Assembly: GCF_015665295.1 (NCBI RefSeq)
Contig: NZ_JADFAJ010000008.1
Location: forward strand, 1-37,057
Source of the DNA: Maricaulis sp.
Lineage (GTDB): Bacteria; Pseudomonadota; Alphaproteobacteria; Caulobacterales; Maricaulaceae
DNA: 37,057 nucleotides
Direction of reading: 5' to 3'
Position 1 is the first letter of the stretch. Each line of letters opens with the position of its first letter. The notes beneath the pieces are model-generated. The model worked only from the letters and a program-made list of their open reading frames with translations, did no database searches and was not told where the DNA came from. Of the stretch, positions 18,204-27,149 are shown piece by piece. The position numbers were made by a program, and so were the translations under genes.

Positions 18204-19649
18204 TCAGCCCTGCAGCTCCCGGGTCAGGGCGTCGATCTCGTCGGCGACCGGGTCCCCCGCATCGATCATCTGAGTCACTTTCGAAACCGCATGGATCACC
18301 GTCGAGTGATCCCGGCCACCGAAACGACGGCCGATATCGGGCAGCGAGCGCGTGGTCAGTGTCTTGGCCAGATACATGGCGATATGACGCGGACGAACGA
18401 CGGACTGGGTCCGGCGCTTGGAGCAGATATCCGCCGGCGTGACACCGAAATGGGTTGCGACGACCTTCTGGATTTCGTCCACCGTCAGGCGGCGCTCGGA
18501 GCTCAGCGACAACTCACGTAGCGCCGTCGACACGACTTCCATCGTGACCGGTTGCCCGATCAGTGCTGTCCGGCAAATGACATTGTTCAGGACGCCTTCC
18601 ATCTCGCGCGGACTCGATGTGATACGGGCTGCGAGGAAATCGCGGACCGCCTCGGACACGTCGAAAGTTGGGTAATGGCAGGTCGCCTGCGCGATCTTGC
18701 AATCGAGGATCTGGCGGCGCAGGTCGAGATCGGGCTTGCCGAGCGGGCAGGACAGGCCGCCGGTCAGGAGAGAGCGAAGGCGCTCATCCTGCATCTGCAG
18801 CTCGGCCGGCGGCTTGTGCGATGCCAGGACAACCTGCTTGTTCTCGGCCACCAGGGCCGCGATCGTGTGCAGGAATTCGTCTTCGGTCTTGGGCTTGCCG
18901 GCGATGAAGTGGACATCATCGATCAACAGGACATCAACGCCGCGCACCGTTTCCTTGAAGGAGATGGTGTCGCGCGCCTTCATGGCCGTCACGAAGCCGG
19001 ACAGGAATTCCTCGGCAGTCAAATACAGCGCACGACGTGGCCGCGTGGTGATCTGGACCGCCGACGCAACGGCATGAAGAAGATGGGTCTTGCCGACACC
19101 GTAGTCGCCATAGAAGAAGACCGGGTTGAAGGGCGGCGTCGCTGCACCGACCATGGTCCGTGCAGCAGCGGCGGCCACCTCATTGGCCGGACCGACGCGA
19201 AAACTGTCGAACGTGAAACGCGCGTCGATCAGGGCATTGTCGGCGGACTCTGCCGGTTCAGCCGGCTTCAAGGCACGGGCAGCACCTGTCGATTGTCCGG
19301 TCACGGAGGAGCGCGCCGCGACCAGCGGTTGCGGCTGACCTTCACCTTCAGACAGCAGGAGAATTTCGCGATGCGTGGGGTCGAGTTCGGCCCAAAGTGC
19401 GCGAATACGCGCACCCCAGTGATCTTCGACCCAATCGCGGTTGAAGCTGCTCGGCGCGATGATGATCAGGGCACCGGTTTCGGCCAGACGGACCCGCAGA
19501 CGGGCAATTTCCTGTGAGTACAGAGCCGGTCCACACTCTTCGCGCAGATGTGCACGGACCCGGCGCCATATCGCAGAAATCCCTCCCGCATCCACCCCGT
19601 CAAAGGTGGCAGTCTTCGCCTCGGAAACAGCCAATTTGTTAAATGCCAT
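18204..19649 (-). CDS. dnaA: Chromosomal replication initiator DnaA
   Basis: The AAA+ initiator that binds DnaA boxes and opens oriC; 481 residues. Domain I (about 20-100) contains IWRRVRAHLREECG. A short low-complexity domain II follows (about 101-140, Ala/Pro/Glu-rich). Domain III has Walker A GDYGVGKT (181-188) and Walker B DVLLIDDVHFIAGK. Domain IV ends with the box-binding RRFGGRDHSTVIHAVSKV. The ATG at 19649 has no obvious Shine-Dalgarno sequence. Upstream is rpsT, as is common in alphaproteobacteria, and a 491-bp spacer with three GANTC sites. Confidence 0.98.
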   Translation of the reverse strand: MAFNKLAVSEAKTATFDGVDAGGISAIWRRVRAHLREECGPALYSQEIARLRVRLAETGALIIIAPSSFNRDWVEDHWGARIRALWAELDPTHREILLLSEGEGQPQPLVAARSSVTGQSTGAARALKPAEPAESADNALIDARFTFDSFRVGPANEVAAAAARTMVGAATPPFNPVFFYGDYGVGKTHLLHAVASAVQITTRPRRALYLTAEEFLSGFVTAMKARDTISFKETVRGVDVLLIDDVHFIAGKPKTEDEFLHTIAALVAENKQVVLASHKPPAELQMQDERLRSLLTGGLSCPLGKPDLDLRRQILDCKIAQATCHYPTFDVSEAVRDFLAARITSSPREMEGVLNNVICRTALIGQPVTMEVVSTALRELSLSSERRLTVDEIQKVVATHFGVTPADICSKRRTQSVVRPRHIAMYLAKTLTTRSLPDIGRRFGGRDHSTVIHAVSKVTQMIDAGDPVADEIDALTRELQG

Positions 19650-20140
19650 CGTTGGTTACACTTTTGTTTTTCTCCCGCATGTGCGAGAGCTATGTGTTTG
19701 TAATTTTGGCACAATCCCCCCGCCCGCTGCACCTCACCCGGTGGTGCTGCTGCCGGAAATTTTTCCGCATGGGAATAGTCGCCCTCAGGAGCCCAAAGGT
19801 TACTCCGGGGCCGGTTTCGGTCAACATGATTCAGCTTCCAAAATCCGAGATTCTTCGCTTGACACGGGAAATCCGTGATCGGATCGAAGCTTGGGCTTTA
19901 TGACAGATATGTGACTGTGCGAATGGTCCTTTTTATGAACCACGCGGAGCCAGAAACAGGTTCGAGGAACGACTCTTTCGCAAGAAGGCAACCCTCCGTA
20001 CGCAGATTAATTGAATGAATACATTCATGCGGCAGATGCGAAGTTTCATGCTTGCCGGCTGCCGCACACGCACAAAGAAATACGCCCGGGACGTGTGTCC
20101 CGGGCGTACCATCATGTCCGTTCCGGCAAGACGTGTCGGA
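19650..20140. other. 491-bp gene-free stretch upstream of dnaA
   Basis: No convincing gene lies here; the short open frames lack start signals and family features. It holds the rpsT terminator (20076-20107), three GANTC sites (19828, 19849, 19971) suitable for CcrM-type methylation, a near-palindrome ATGAATACATTCAT around 20015-20028, and locally AT-rich sequence. There is no cluster of TTATCCACA-type DnaA boxes, so I do not call it oriC. It must contain the dnaA promoter, which I cannot place with confidence. Confidence 0.6.
20076..20107 (-). terminator. rpsT terminator
   Basis: An 11-bp perfect stem (ACGCCCGGGAC at 20082-20092, GTCCCGGGCGT at 20097-20107) with a 4-base loop is followed on the minus strand by ATTTCTTT. 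It lies 33 bp past the rpsT stop, so rpsT is transcribed alone and dnaA needs its own promoter. Confidence 0.88.
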
Positions 20141-20407
20141 TCAGGCCGACATCGACTTTACGCGAGCCGACAGGCGGGAGACTTTCCGCGAGCCGGTATT
20201 CTTGTGGTAGATGCCCTTGCCGACAGCGCGCATCAGCTCGGACTCAGCCTCGACCAGAGCGGTCTTGGCGGCAGCCTGGTCACCAGACGCAATCGCCGTC
20301 TCGACCTTCTTGACGAAGGTGCGGACACGCGAACGGCGCGCCTTGTTGACGGCCGTGCGGCGAGCGATCTTGCGGACCATTTTCTTGGCCGAGTTGGTGT
20401 TGGCCAT
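20141..20407 (-). CDS. rpsT: 30S ribosomal protein S20
   Basis: A small basic ribosomal protein that binds 16S rRNA; 88 residues. It has the usual N-terminal [21 protein letters not shown] and a helical, Lys/Arg-rich body ending [17 protein letters not shown] good ribosome binding site (AGAGG) precedes the ATG at 20407. It has its own promoter and terminator, making a single-gene transcript beside dnaA. Confidence 0.98.
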   Translation of the reverse strand: MANTNSAKKMVRKIARRTAVNKARRSRVRTFVKKVETAIASGDQAAAKTALVEAESELMRAVGKGIYHKNTGSRKVSRLSARVKSMSA

Positions 20408-20428
20408 GGATGTAAACCTCTTTATGCG

Positions 20429-20448
20429 GCCGGAACGTTGTTCCCGGC
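20429..20448 (-). promoter_or_regulatory. Possible leader hairpin in the rpsT 5' UTR
   Basis: An eight-base arm (GCCGGAAC, 20429-20436) can pair with GTTCCCGGC (20440-20448) with one bulged base, leaving a 3-base loop, in the leader between the predicted promoter and the start codon. S20 is known to regulate its own translation in other bacteria; whether this hairpin does so here is a guess. Confidence 0.35.
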
Positions 20449-20464
20449 TAAATCCGTGAGCGGC

Positions 20465-20494
20465 GGCGTATAGGCCCTTGCGGGCTGGGCGTCA
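20465..20494 (-). promoter_or_regulatory. Predicted sigma-70-type promoter of rpsT
   Basis: On the minus strand TTGACG (20494-20489) and TATACG (20470-20465) are 18 bases apart, close to the housekeeping consensus. The -10 lies 57 bp before the rpsT start codon. The best-formed promoter I could find in the window. Confidence 0.65.
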
Positions 20495-20516
20495 ACCGCC
20501 CACTGCGTCTAGCCAC

Positions 20517-21293
20517 CTAGCGATGCTTGAAATGTGCAGCCCGTTTTTCGGCGAAGGCAGCCATGCCTTCCTTCTGATCTTCAAGCGCGAATTGCGACAT
20601 GAACACCCGGCGCTCGAAACGAACCCCTTCGGTCAGGCCGATCTCGAAGGAGCGGTTGACCGTCTCCTTGGTCATCATGGCAACCGGCAGCGACTTCGAG
20701 GCGATCGCCTCGGCCGCTTCCATGACCACATCCATGAAATCGTCAGCCGGGACCACGCGGGACACGAGACCTGCGCGCTCGGCCTCCTCGGCATCCATCA
20801 TCCGGCCGGTCAGGCACATGTCCATGGCCTTGGCCTTGCCCACGGCGCGCGGCAGGCGCTGCGTACCGCCGGCACCCGGCATGACGCCGAGATTGATCTC
20901 GGGCTGGCCGAACTTGGCAGTCTCCGAGGCGATGATGAAATCGCACATCATGGCGATCTCGCAGCCGCCGCCGAGCGCATAGCCGGACACGCCGGCAATG
21001 ATCGGCTTGCGGAAGCGGGCCACCGCCTCCCAAGTCTCCGCGAACGGGTCCTTGTTATAGAGGCCGACCATGTCGCGTGACTGCAATTCCTTGATGTCGG
21101 CGCCGGCCGCGAAAGCCTTCTTCGACCCGGTCAGCACCACACAACCGATTTCGTCATCGGCCTCGCAGGCGGCCAGTGCTGCCGCCAGTTCGGTGGTCAG
21201 CTCATCACACAGGGCGTTGAGTGCTTCGGGGCGGTTGAGCGTGATCACACCCACTCGGCCCTCGGTTTTGTACTGGATCGTCTTGTAGCCCAT
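20517..21293 (-). CDS. Enoyl-CoA hydratase (crotonase family)
   Basis: Hydrates 2-trans-enoyl-CoA in fatty acid beta-oxidation. The ATG at 21293 gives 258 residues, the standard length, with GGAG at a good distance; an upstream in-frame start at 21329 adds a non-family leader. Oxyanion-hole motif: KKAFAAGADIKEL. Both catalytic glutamates are present, in GGGCEIAMMCD and in FGQPEINLG, followed by PGAGGTQRLPRAVG. The similarity to mitochondrial short-chain crotonase is strong, so a true hydratase is likely rather than a diverged relative. It lies upstream of rpsT on the same strand, separated by 109 bp. Confidence 0.93.
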   Translation of the reverse strand: MGYKTIQYKTEGRVGVITLNRPEALNALCDELTTELAAALAACEADDEIGCVVLTGSKKAFAAGADIKELQSRDMVGLYNKDPFAETWEAVARFRKPIIAGVSGYALGGGCEIAMMCDFIIASETAKFGQPEINLGVMPGAGGTQRLPRAVGKAKAMDMCLTGRMMDAEEAERAGLVSRVVPADDFMDVVMEAAEAIASKSLPVAMMTKETVNRSFEIGLTEGVRFERRVFMSQFALEDQKEGMAAFAEKRAAHFKHR

Positions 21294-21413
21294 TTCGGCG
21301 CTCCATCTGACGGCGCGGAAGTCCCGCACGGGAAAAGCCGCGCCGCTATAACGCAGCGCGAAGCAAGCGTCGATACCGGCTGACCCGTTTGAGTCACCCG
21401 GCGGGATCGATGC

Positions 21414-22346
21414 CTATTGCCGCGTGACCTCGAACCCGGCTTCACGCAGGAGGTGGATGACACCATCCTCGCCGGGCAGGTGCGCTGCGCCGACGGCGAT
21501 GAAGACCGTGCCGTCGCCCGCCATTATATCGGCAATCTGGGGCACCCAGTTCTGGTTTCGCGCCACGATCAGTGTCTCGTACACCTCTGGCGTCTCTTCA
21601 CGCATGCTGCCATTGACCAGGTCCTCGAGCACAGCCATCTCACCGGTCGCCCAAGCCGTCACCAGCTCGTCCAGCTGGGCCGGCAGGTCCTCGAGATCCG
21701 CGAGACCCTGACCGAAGGCACGAATCTGCACATCATCCGGAACACTGGCGAGAAACCGGATCTGCTGCTCGGCGGTCTCGAAATAACCCATCTGCGTGCC
21801 GGTGCCGGCGACGAGGGCCAGCAAGCGGCTTTCCACTCCGGCATTGGGATCAAGGCCGAGCGCCTGCATCTGGGTCACCGCCAGCATGACCTGGGCCAGC
21901 CAGGGGCGCAGCGGCTCGAGCATGGCCGGCGCCACGCCAACGGTCGGCGCGAACTCGGCAAGCGCGGCATTGGCTTCGTCCGAAAGCAGGGAAGACAGTG
22001 TCACGCCGGGCGGATTGAGCCCGTGCTGCATGACAAGCTGCTGCATCTGGGCCTGGGCTTCCGGCGAGTGCACATCGGCCTCGACATACAGCATGTCGGC
22101 GCTGGCAAGAATCGCCTGCAGCTCCTCCGTCAGCCAGTCGAGGCCCGGCGGAAGAATGTGGAATGTGCCGAAGATATAGACGTCGGAATCGGCGTCGGAG
22201 AGATGCCAGACGGCCGGGTCGGCCTCGATCGCCGCGTAGTCAGTGGACTGGGCCTGAGCGGTGGACGCCAGCAGGGTGCCTCCGGCCAGAAGCGCGGCGC
22301 CGAGAAAGCCACGCACAGCGCTGCGAAAACGGAATTGGGCGGACAT
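21414..22346 (-). CDS. TraB/GumN (YbaP) family periplasmic protein
   Basis: A 310-residue exported protein. The signal peptide is clear: FLGAALLAGGTLLASTAQAQ, with cleavage after AQA. The ATG at 22346 follows GAGG; an in-frame TTG two codons upstream is less likely. The mature part has the family's landmarks: DVYIFGTFHILP near the start, GVESRLLALVAG, LIVARNQNWVPQI, and VGAAHLPGEDGVIHLLREAGF at the end. The paired GTFH and GAAHL motifs suggest a metal-dependent hydrolase fold related to TIKI proteases. Activity in bacteria is not established. Its gene lies between the hydratase gene and mutM without sharing their function. Confidence 0.85.
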   Translation of the reverse strand: MSAQFRFRSAVRGFLGAALLAGGTLLASTAQAQSTDYAAIEADPAVWHLSDADSDVYIFGTFHILPPGLDWLTEELQAILASADMLYVEADVHSPEAQAQMQQLVMQHGLNPPGVTLSSLLSDEANAALAEFAPTVGVAPAMLEPLRPWLAQVMLAVTQMQALGLDPNAGVESRLLALVAGTGTQMGYFETAEQQIRFLASVPDDVQIRAFGQGLADLEDLPAQLDELVTAWATGEMAVLEDLVNGSMREETPEVYETLIVARNQNWVPQIADIMAGDGTVFIAVGAAHLPGEDGVIHLLREAGFEVTRQ

Positions 22347-22468
22347 GGACAAACCTCACCGGGACAGAAGGGGGTCCTCACCAGGACAGGCGGGGACAAA
22401 ACCAGCCTAGCCGCTCGCCACGGGCAGGCTAGCGGGACTCGCAGCGCCACCATCCCGCCGGGCTCGGT

Positions 22469-23332
22469 TCAGCGCTGACAGGCGCTGCAGAACCAGGTTG
22501 AGCGGCCGGACTGGACAATCCGCTGGATTGTGCCGTCGCATTTTTCGGTCGGGCAGGGCGCCCCCAGCCGGTCATAGACCCGGAAACGATGCTGGAAATA
22601 ACCCAGCGCCCCGTCGGTCGCGGCGAAATCCTTCAGCGACGAACCGCCTGCCTCGATGGCTTCGACGATCACCGCCCGCACGGCTGTCGCGAGGCGTTCG
22701 GCCCTGACGCCGGAGATACTGGCGGCGAGGCGGCGCGGACTGATACCGGAGCGATGCAAGGCTTCGCAGACATAGATATTGCCCAGCCCGGCGACAATCG
22801 ACTGGTCAAGCAGGGCGGATTTGACCGGCGTCTGCCGTCCTGCCAGTGCCGCGGCCAGATAGGGGCCGGAGAATTCATTGCCGTGCGGTTCCGGCCCCAG
22901 CGCCCCGAGCACCTTGTGGCTCGCCTCGGCGTCTGTGGCAAAGAGGTCCATATAGCCAAAGCGGCGGGGGTCATTATAGCGCACCGTCACGCCGCCCTCG
23001 GCATGAATCACCACATGGTCATGCTTGGGGTTGGCCGGTGCAGCGTGCACGAAATCGCCCGGCAGCGCCGCCTCGCCCCCGGCCTCAATCGAGAAGCGTC
23101 CGGACATGCCGAGATGGCCGATCATCGTCTCGCCGCTGTCCAGCCGCAGCAATAGATATTTGGCGCGCCGGTCGATCCGCTCGACCCGGCTGCCGGTCAA
23201 TCGTTCCGCAAAACGCGCGGGAAAGGGAAAGCGCAGATCGGGCCGGTTGAGCTCGACGGCCAGGATGCGGCGCCCCTCAAGGGCGGGGACCAGGCCCTTT
23301 CGGACCGTTTCGACTTCAGGCAATTCAGGCAT
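22469..23332 (-). CDS. mutM: Formamidopyrimidine-DNA glycosylase
   Basis: Removes 8-oxoguanine and ring-opened purines from DNA; 287 residues. After removal of Met1, Pro2 is the Schiff-base nucleophile and Glu3 the acid ([10 protein letters not shown]). Lys58 in [10 protein letters not shown] is the conserved lysine. The C-terminal zinc finger is complete: Cys-x4-Cys in CPTEKC and Cys-x2-Cys in CSACQR. The N-terminal Pro-Glu and the zinc finger separate it from Nei. It is divergent from the CarF-like desaturase gene, with a 98-bp shared promoter region. Confidence 0.97.
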   Translation of the reverse strand: MPELPEVETVRKGLVPALEGRRILAVELNRPDLRFPFPARFAERLTGSRVERIDRRAKYLLLRLDSGETMIGHLGMSGRFSIEAGGEAALPGDFVHAAPANPKHDHVVIHAEGGVTVRYNDPRRFGYMDLFATDAEASHKVLGALGPEPHGNEFSGPYLAAALAGRQTPVKSALLDQSIVAGLGNIYVCEALHRSGISPRRLAASISGVRAERLATAVRAVIVEAIEAGGSSLKDFAATDGALGYFQHRFRVYDRLGAPCPTEKCDGTIQRIVQSGRSTWFCSACQR

Positions 23333-23350
23333 TTTCGGTGTGAATCATCT

Positions 23351-23371
23351 TTACATTCAGACGGTTACATT
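23351..23371 (+). promoter_or_regulatory. Direct repeat TTACATT in the mutM/desaturase spacer
   Basis: TTACATT occurs at 23351-23357 and 23365-23371, 14 bp apart, in the 98-bp divergent spacer. Spacing of more than one helical turn suits a promoter-element pair or a tandem-bound regulator. No regulator is identified. Confidence 0.35.
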
Positions 23372-23430
23372 TTCGCCCCATTTCCCGGCTCATCTTTGCG
23401 CGCCTTCGGGAATTAGGGAGACGAGGCCTG

Positions 23431-24123
23431 ATGTTTGACCACATGGATATTGTCCTGTCAGCAGCGATGATTGTCGCCCAGATCGGACTGGGCATCCTGT
23501 TCGCCGACCTGATGAGCGGGATCGTGCACTGGTATATCGACACCTATGGCGATCCGAAGACGCCGATCCTCGGCCAGCATGTCTACTGGCCGACCATCAA
23601 TCACCACGCCCGGCCGCTTGATTGCACCCGCGCCAGCTTCTGGTCGCGCTACGGCCCCAACCTGGCCCTGAGCCTCGTCTTCCTCGCGGCCTTTATCGCG
23701 CTGGGCTGGCTGAATGCCTTTACTCTCAGCGCCCTCGCCACCGGCATGTTTGCCAGCGAAATCCATGTCTGGAACCACAAGCCCAAGCGCAAGCGCCCGC
23801 CGCTCGTCCACTGGCTGCAAAGGCGTGGCGTCCTGCTGAGCCCGAAAGAACACTGGCAGCACCACACGCACGCCCACAACACACGCTATTGCACGGTCAC
23901 CAACCTGCTAAATCCGGTCATCGACCGGCTGCGCCTGTTCCGCCTGGTCGAGGGCTGCGTCGAAGGCCTGGCCCGGCGCAAGCCGCGCGACGAGATCATG
24001 GGGATCGGCCCGCTGGCCCGTGGCCGCCGCATCATGTCGCGGGCCCGCCGCTTCGTCGCCGCCCATGCCTGGCAGGCCCGACGCGCCCTGACAGCGCCGC
24101 TGGCCCGTAGGGTCCTCGCCTGA
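23431..24123 (+). CDS. Kua/TMEM189/CarF-type lipid desaturase domain protein
   Basis: A 230-residue membrane protein of the family that includes human PEDS1 and Myxococcus CarF, which introduce the vinyl-ether double bond of plasmalogens. The His-rich diiron motifs are visible in order: His33 in [15 protein letters not shown], His58-His59 in NHHARP, His112 and His116 in SEIHVWNH, and the block [10 protein letters not shown] (141-150) followed by [13 protein letters not shown]. Two to three hydrophobic segments lie at 8-30 and 76-108. The C-terminal ~55 residues are Arg-rich and not part of the family core. A good site (GACGAGG) precedes the ATG. Substrate in this organism is unknown; a sterol-desaturase-like role is the alternative. 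Confidence 0.8.
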   Translation: MFDHMDIVLSAAMIVAQIGLGILFADLMSGIVHWYIDTYGDPKTPILGQHVYWPTINHHARPLDCTRASFWSRYGPNLALSLVFLAAFIALGWLNAFTLSALATGMFASEIHVWNHKPKRKRPPLVHWLQRRGVLLSPKEHWQHHTHAHNTRYCTVTNLLNPVIDRLRLFRLVEGCVEGLARRKPRDEIMGIGPLARGRRIMSRARRFVAAHAWQARRALTAPLARRVLA

Positions 24124-24205
24124 CGAGTCAGCCCGGATCGCAATCACGCGCAGGTGCGACACCAGGGACCGTTCTCGCGGCTTTGCGGCGGGGGTGAGGC
24201 TGTCT

Positions 24206-25030
24206 ATGTTCGCAGGCATGAGCCTTACGCCTGACACCCACACCCCCGACCGGCCCGAACACGAGACCGAAACCGTTTCCTTCGGATTCACCGATGTCGC
24301 TCGCGAGGAAAAAGCCTCGCTGGTGCGCGGCGTGTTTGATCGGTCCGCGCGCCGCTATGACCTGATGAACGACCTGATGTCGCTGGGCATCCACCGGGTC
24401 TGGAAAGACATGGTGATGACACGCGCCAACCCGCAGCCGGGCGAGTTGCACATTGATGTGGCGGGCGGCACAGGCGATCTGGCCCGCAGTTTCCTGGCCA
24501 AGGCCGACGCCGTGGCCGAGCGCCGGGGCAGCGACCGCAAGGCGACGGCCATTGTTCTGGACATCAATGAGCAGATGCTGCGCGCCGGCGTGAAGCGCGG
24601 CCTGAAGCCGCACGAGGAAGGCCGCATCGACTGGGTCACCGGCAATGCCGAATGCCTGCCCCTGCCGGATCGTACCGCGCATTGCGTCACCATCTCGACC
24701 GGCATCCGCAATGTCACCGACCGGGCGGCGGCCCTGAAGGAGATGCGCCGCGTGCTCAAGCCCGGCGGACGCTTTCTCTGTCTGGAATTTACCCGCCCGA
24801 CCAGCCGGGCCTGGGAGAAAATCTATGACGCCTGGTCCTTCAACGTGATGCCGGAGCTCGGCCATTACGTCGCCCGGGACCGCGACAGCTATCGATACCT
24901 GGTCGAGTCGATCCGCCGCTTCCCGAACCAGGATGATTTCGCCGACGAGCTGCGCGCCGCCGGCTTCCGCAATGTCAGCTACACCAACTTCTCCGGCGGC
25001 ATTGCCGCCTTGCATGTCGGCTGGGCCTAG
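24206..25030 (+). CDS. ubiE: Ubiquinone/menaquinone C-methyltransferase
   Basis: SAM-dependent methyltransferase that adds the C-methyl group to the quinone ring. With the ATG at 24206 the protein has 274 residues; this start has GGGTGAGG at a good distance, while the ATG at 24218 has none. Family motifs: [39 protein letters not shown], the SAM-binding [10 protein letters not shown], and LCLEFTRP. The stop overlaps that of the next, convergent gene by 4 bp. In most relatives ubiE and ubiB are adjacent; here a small gene separates them. Confidence 0.96.
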   Translation: MFAGMSLTPDTHTPDRPEHETETVSFGFTDVAREEKASLVRGVFDRSARRYDLMNDLMSLGIHRVWKDMVMTRANPQPGELHIDVAGGTGDLARSFLAKADAVAERRGSDRKATAIVLDINEQMLRAGVKRGLKPHEEGRIDWVTGNAECLPLPDRTAHCVTISTGIRNVTDRAAALKEMRRVLKPGGRFLCLEFTRPTSRAWEKIYDAWSFNVMPELGHYVARDRDSYRYLVESIRRFPNQDDFADELRAAGFRNVSYTNFSGGIAALHVGWA

Positions 25031-25437
25031 GGTGTCGCGAGCGCGCCGCGCTGGTCTGCAAGCCAAGCCTCGGCTTCAGCCCGGCTCTCGAACAACGCCA
25101 TCGACGGCGAATAGAGAGCCGATCCGAGCGCCATCCAGTATTCCAGCGAGCTGCGCTGCAGGGCATTCGAGCACACATGCGCCGAAAAATTCGGTGCCTG
25201 GCCATAGAATTGCGCGATGACCGGCTGCAAATGCGCGGCAACCCGCTTGAACCGGGCGGCAGTGAGCTCACCCAGATCGGCATGATCATACAAGACAATG
25301 CGATCACAGCGCGGCGTCCAGCCCGGCTTTGCGACCAGCTCGCGCATGAGCTCGGCCGGGTCTTCCGGCCTCACTTCACCGTGGTAATGCACCACCCCGA
25401 GCTGTCGGACCGGGTCGAATTCAATCCGGTGCTTCAC
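25027..25437 (-). CDS. Small conserved-looking protein, STAS/SpoIIAA-like pattern
   Basis: A 136-residue soluble protein that I do not recognise by name. The pattern of beta-strands and helices ([39 protein letters not shown], and the ending [17 protein letters not shown]) resembles SpoIIAA-like STAS proteins, which end in a similar F-x-S-x-x-E-A-x-x-WL segment. It lies between ubiE and ubiB on the opposite strand, overlapping the ubiE stop by 4 bp. Function is unknown; a regulatory or lipid-binding role is possible but unsupported. Confidence 0.6.
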   Translation of the reverse strand: MKHRIEFDPVRQLGVVHYHGEVRPEDPAELMRELVAKPGWTPRCDRIVLYDHADLGELTAARFKRVAAHLQPVIAQFYGQAPNFSAHVCSNALQRSSLEYWMALGSALYSPSMALFESRAEAEAWLADQRGALATP

Positions 25438-25538
25438 GCCTTCATTCCTTCAACAAGGCCTTGATCGGTCAGTCGATCGCCGGCGCGACTTCACGCCACG
25501 CTCGCCAAGCTCCACCAAGGACACTAAACCGACAAACA

Positions 25539-27077
25539 ATGTTTGACAGCCTCGTATCTTTCGCGCGCCTGATGCGCGCCGGCCTGACCCTGGCCCGGCA
25601 TGACGCCATCCTGCCGGCCGAGTACCAGTCACTCTATCCGGCGCCAGCGCGCTGGCTGGGCGCGGCCATGCGGGTGTTCCGCCGTCGCGACCTGGCCGAG
25701 AACCCGGGTGAACGCCTGGCCCGCGCGCTGGAAAAGCTGGGCCCGTCCTATGTGAAATTCGGCCAGATCCTGGCAACCCGTGGCGATGTGATCGGTGAAC
25801 GCTTTGCCCGCGGCCTGTCGCGACTGCAGGACCGGATGCCGGCCTTTGGTGACGCCGAAGCACGTCGCGTGCTCGAGGCCGAGCTCGGCGAGCCGGTTGA
25901 CGCCCTGTTCAGCGACTTCGGTCCGCCCGTCGCGGCCGCCTCGATCGCCCAGGTCCACAAGGCCGTCACGCCGGACGGATCTGTCGTCGCCGTCAAGATC
26001 CTGCGCCCCGACATCGAACACCGGATTGCGCGCGATATCCGCACGCTGAGCCTGGGCGCCGCCCTGGCCGAGCGTTTCGCGCCCGCCAGCCGCCGCCTCG
26101 AACCGCGGAAGTTTGTCGAGACCGTATCGCGCTCGCTGACCGTCGAAACCGATCTTCGCCTGGAAGCGGCGGCGGCGTCCGAGCTCGGTGAGGCGGCCGC
26201 CGTCGCCGAGGACTATCACATCCCCACAGTTGACTGGACGCGCTCCTCGCGGCGCATTCTGACAACCCAATGGATTGACGGCATTCCGCTTTCGGACATG
26301 GACGCGATCAGGGCGAGCGGCATCGACCGGTCCGCGCTAGCGACCCGGCTGACCCGGGCCTTCCTGTCGACGGCCCTCGATCGCGGCGTCTTCCATGCCG
26401 ACATGCATGGCGGCAATCTCTTTGCCCGCACCGACGGTACGGTCTGGGCTGTCGATTTCGGCATCATGGGCCGGATCGGTCGCGCCGAACGGCGCTTCCT
26501 TGCCCTCATCCTTCACGGCTTCCTGACCCGCGATTACATGGCCGCCGCCCGCGCCCACTTCGCGGCCGGCTATGTCCCGGCACGCCATTCGGTCGAGGAT
26601 TTTGCCAGCGCGCTGCGCGCCGTCGGCGAACCCATCTTCGGTAAGACGGCCGACCAGGTGCCGATGTCGCGCGTCCTGCTGCAATTGTTCGAGATCACCG
26701 ACCTGTTCGACATGCGCCTGCGCCCGGAACTGGTGATGCTGCAAAAGACCATGGTCCAGTGCGAAGGCGTGTCGCGACAGCTGGACGCCCGGCACGACAT
26801 GTGGGGCGCCGCCGCCCCGATTGTCGAAGCCTGGATGAAGCGTGAACTGGGCCCTGAAGGCCGGATCCGCGACCTCGGCGAGGACCTCACGCGACTGCAT
26901 GATGCCCTGCGCCGCCTGCCGGACGCCGTCGATGACTGGGCCGAAGTGGGCGCCCAGCTCAAGGCCGGAAAACTGTCACTGGGCGGCGGACCGAAACTGC
27001 GCCCCTGGTTTCTGCGCCTCGCTTGGCTGGCAGGGGCTGCCGCCGCTGGCGCTGCAGCGATGCTGGCATTTGGCTAA
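25539..27077 (+). CDS. ubiB: Ubiquinone biosynthesis kinase-like protein UbiB
   Basis: An atypical ADCK/ABC1-family kinase-like ATPase that supports ubiquinone synthesis at the membrane. The ATG at 25539 gives 512 residues and starts with the family's MFDSLVSFARL; the frame extends to 25461 but adds a leader without family likeness. No clear Shine-Dalgarno sequence is present. Motifs: the KxGQ region in SYVKFGQILATRGD, the Ala-rich loop AAASIAQVHKA, the lysine in VAVKILRPD, and the catalytic FHADMHGGNLF with VDFGIMGRIG. A C-terminal hydrophobic anchor (LAWLAGAAAAGAAAMLAFG) ends the protein. Confidence 0.96.
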   Translation: MFDSLVSFARLMRAGLTLARHDAILPAEYQSLYPAPARWLGAAMRVFRRRDLAENPGERLARALEKLGPSYVKFGQILATRGDVIGERFARGLSRLQDRMPAFGDAEARRVLEAELGEPVDALFSDFGPPVAAASIAQVHKAVTPDGSVVAVKILRPDIEHRIARDIRTLSLGAALAERFAPASRRLEPRKFVETVSRSLTVETDLRLEAAAASELGEAAAVAEDYHIPTVDWTRSSRRILTTQWIDGIPLSDMDAIRASGIDRSALATRLTRAFLSTALDRGVFHADMHGGNLFARTDGTVWAVDFGIMGRIGRAERRFLALILHGFLTRDYMAAARAHFAAGYVPARHSVEDFASALRAVGEPIFGKTADQVPMSRVLLQLFEITDLFDMRLRPELVMLQKTMVQCEGVSRQLDARHDMWGAAAPIVEAWMKRELGPEGRIRDLGEDLTRLHDALRRLPDAVDDWAEVGAQLKAGKLSLGGGPKLRPWFLRLAWLAGAAAAGAAAMLAFG

Positions 27078-27149
27078 AATCTCGCCGCGATTTACACAAA
27101 ATCGAAAGAAACGCATGTGTTTATTCCCTGCATGGCAAGGGATTTCATC

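Noticed and set aside
15877-18521. Plus-strand frames opposite recF and dnaN
   Set aside because: Antisense of complete, recognised genes; the 680-residue frame crosses two gene boundaries and shows no domain.
19650-20140. Possible oriC upstream of dnaA
   Set aside because: No cluster of TTATCCACA-like boxes and no tandem AT-rich 13-mers; in Caulobacter relatives the origin lies elsewhere, near hemE.
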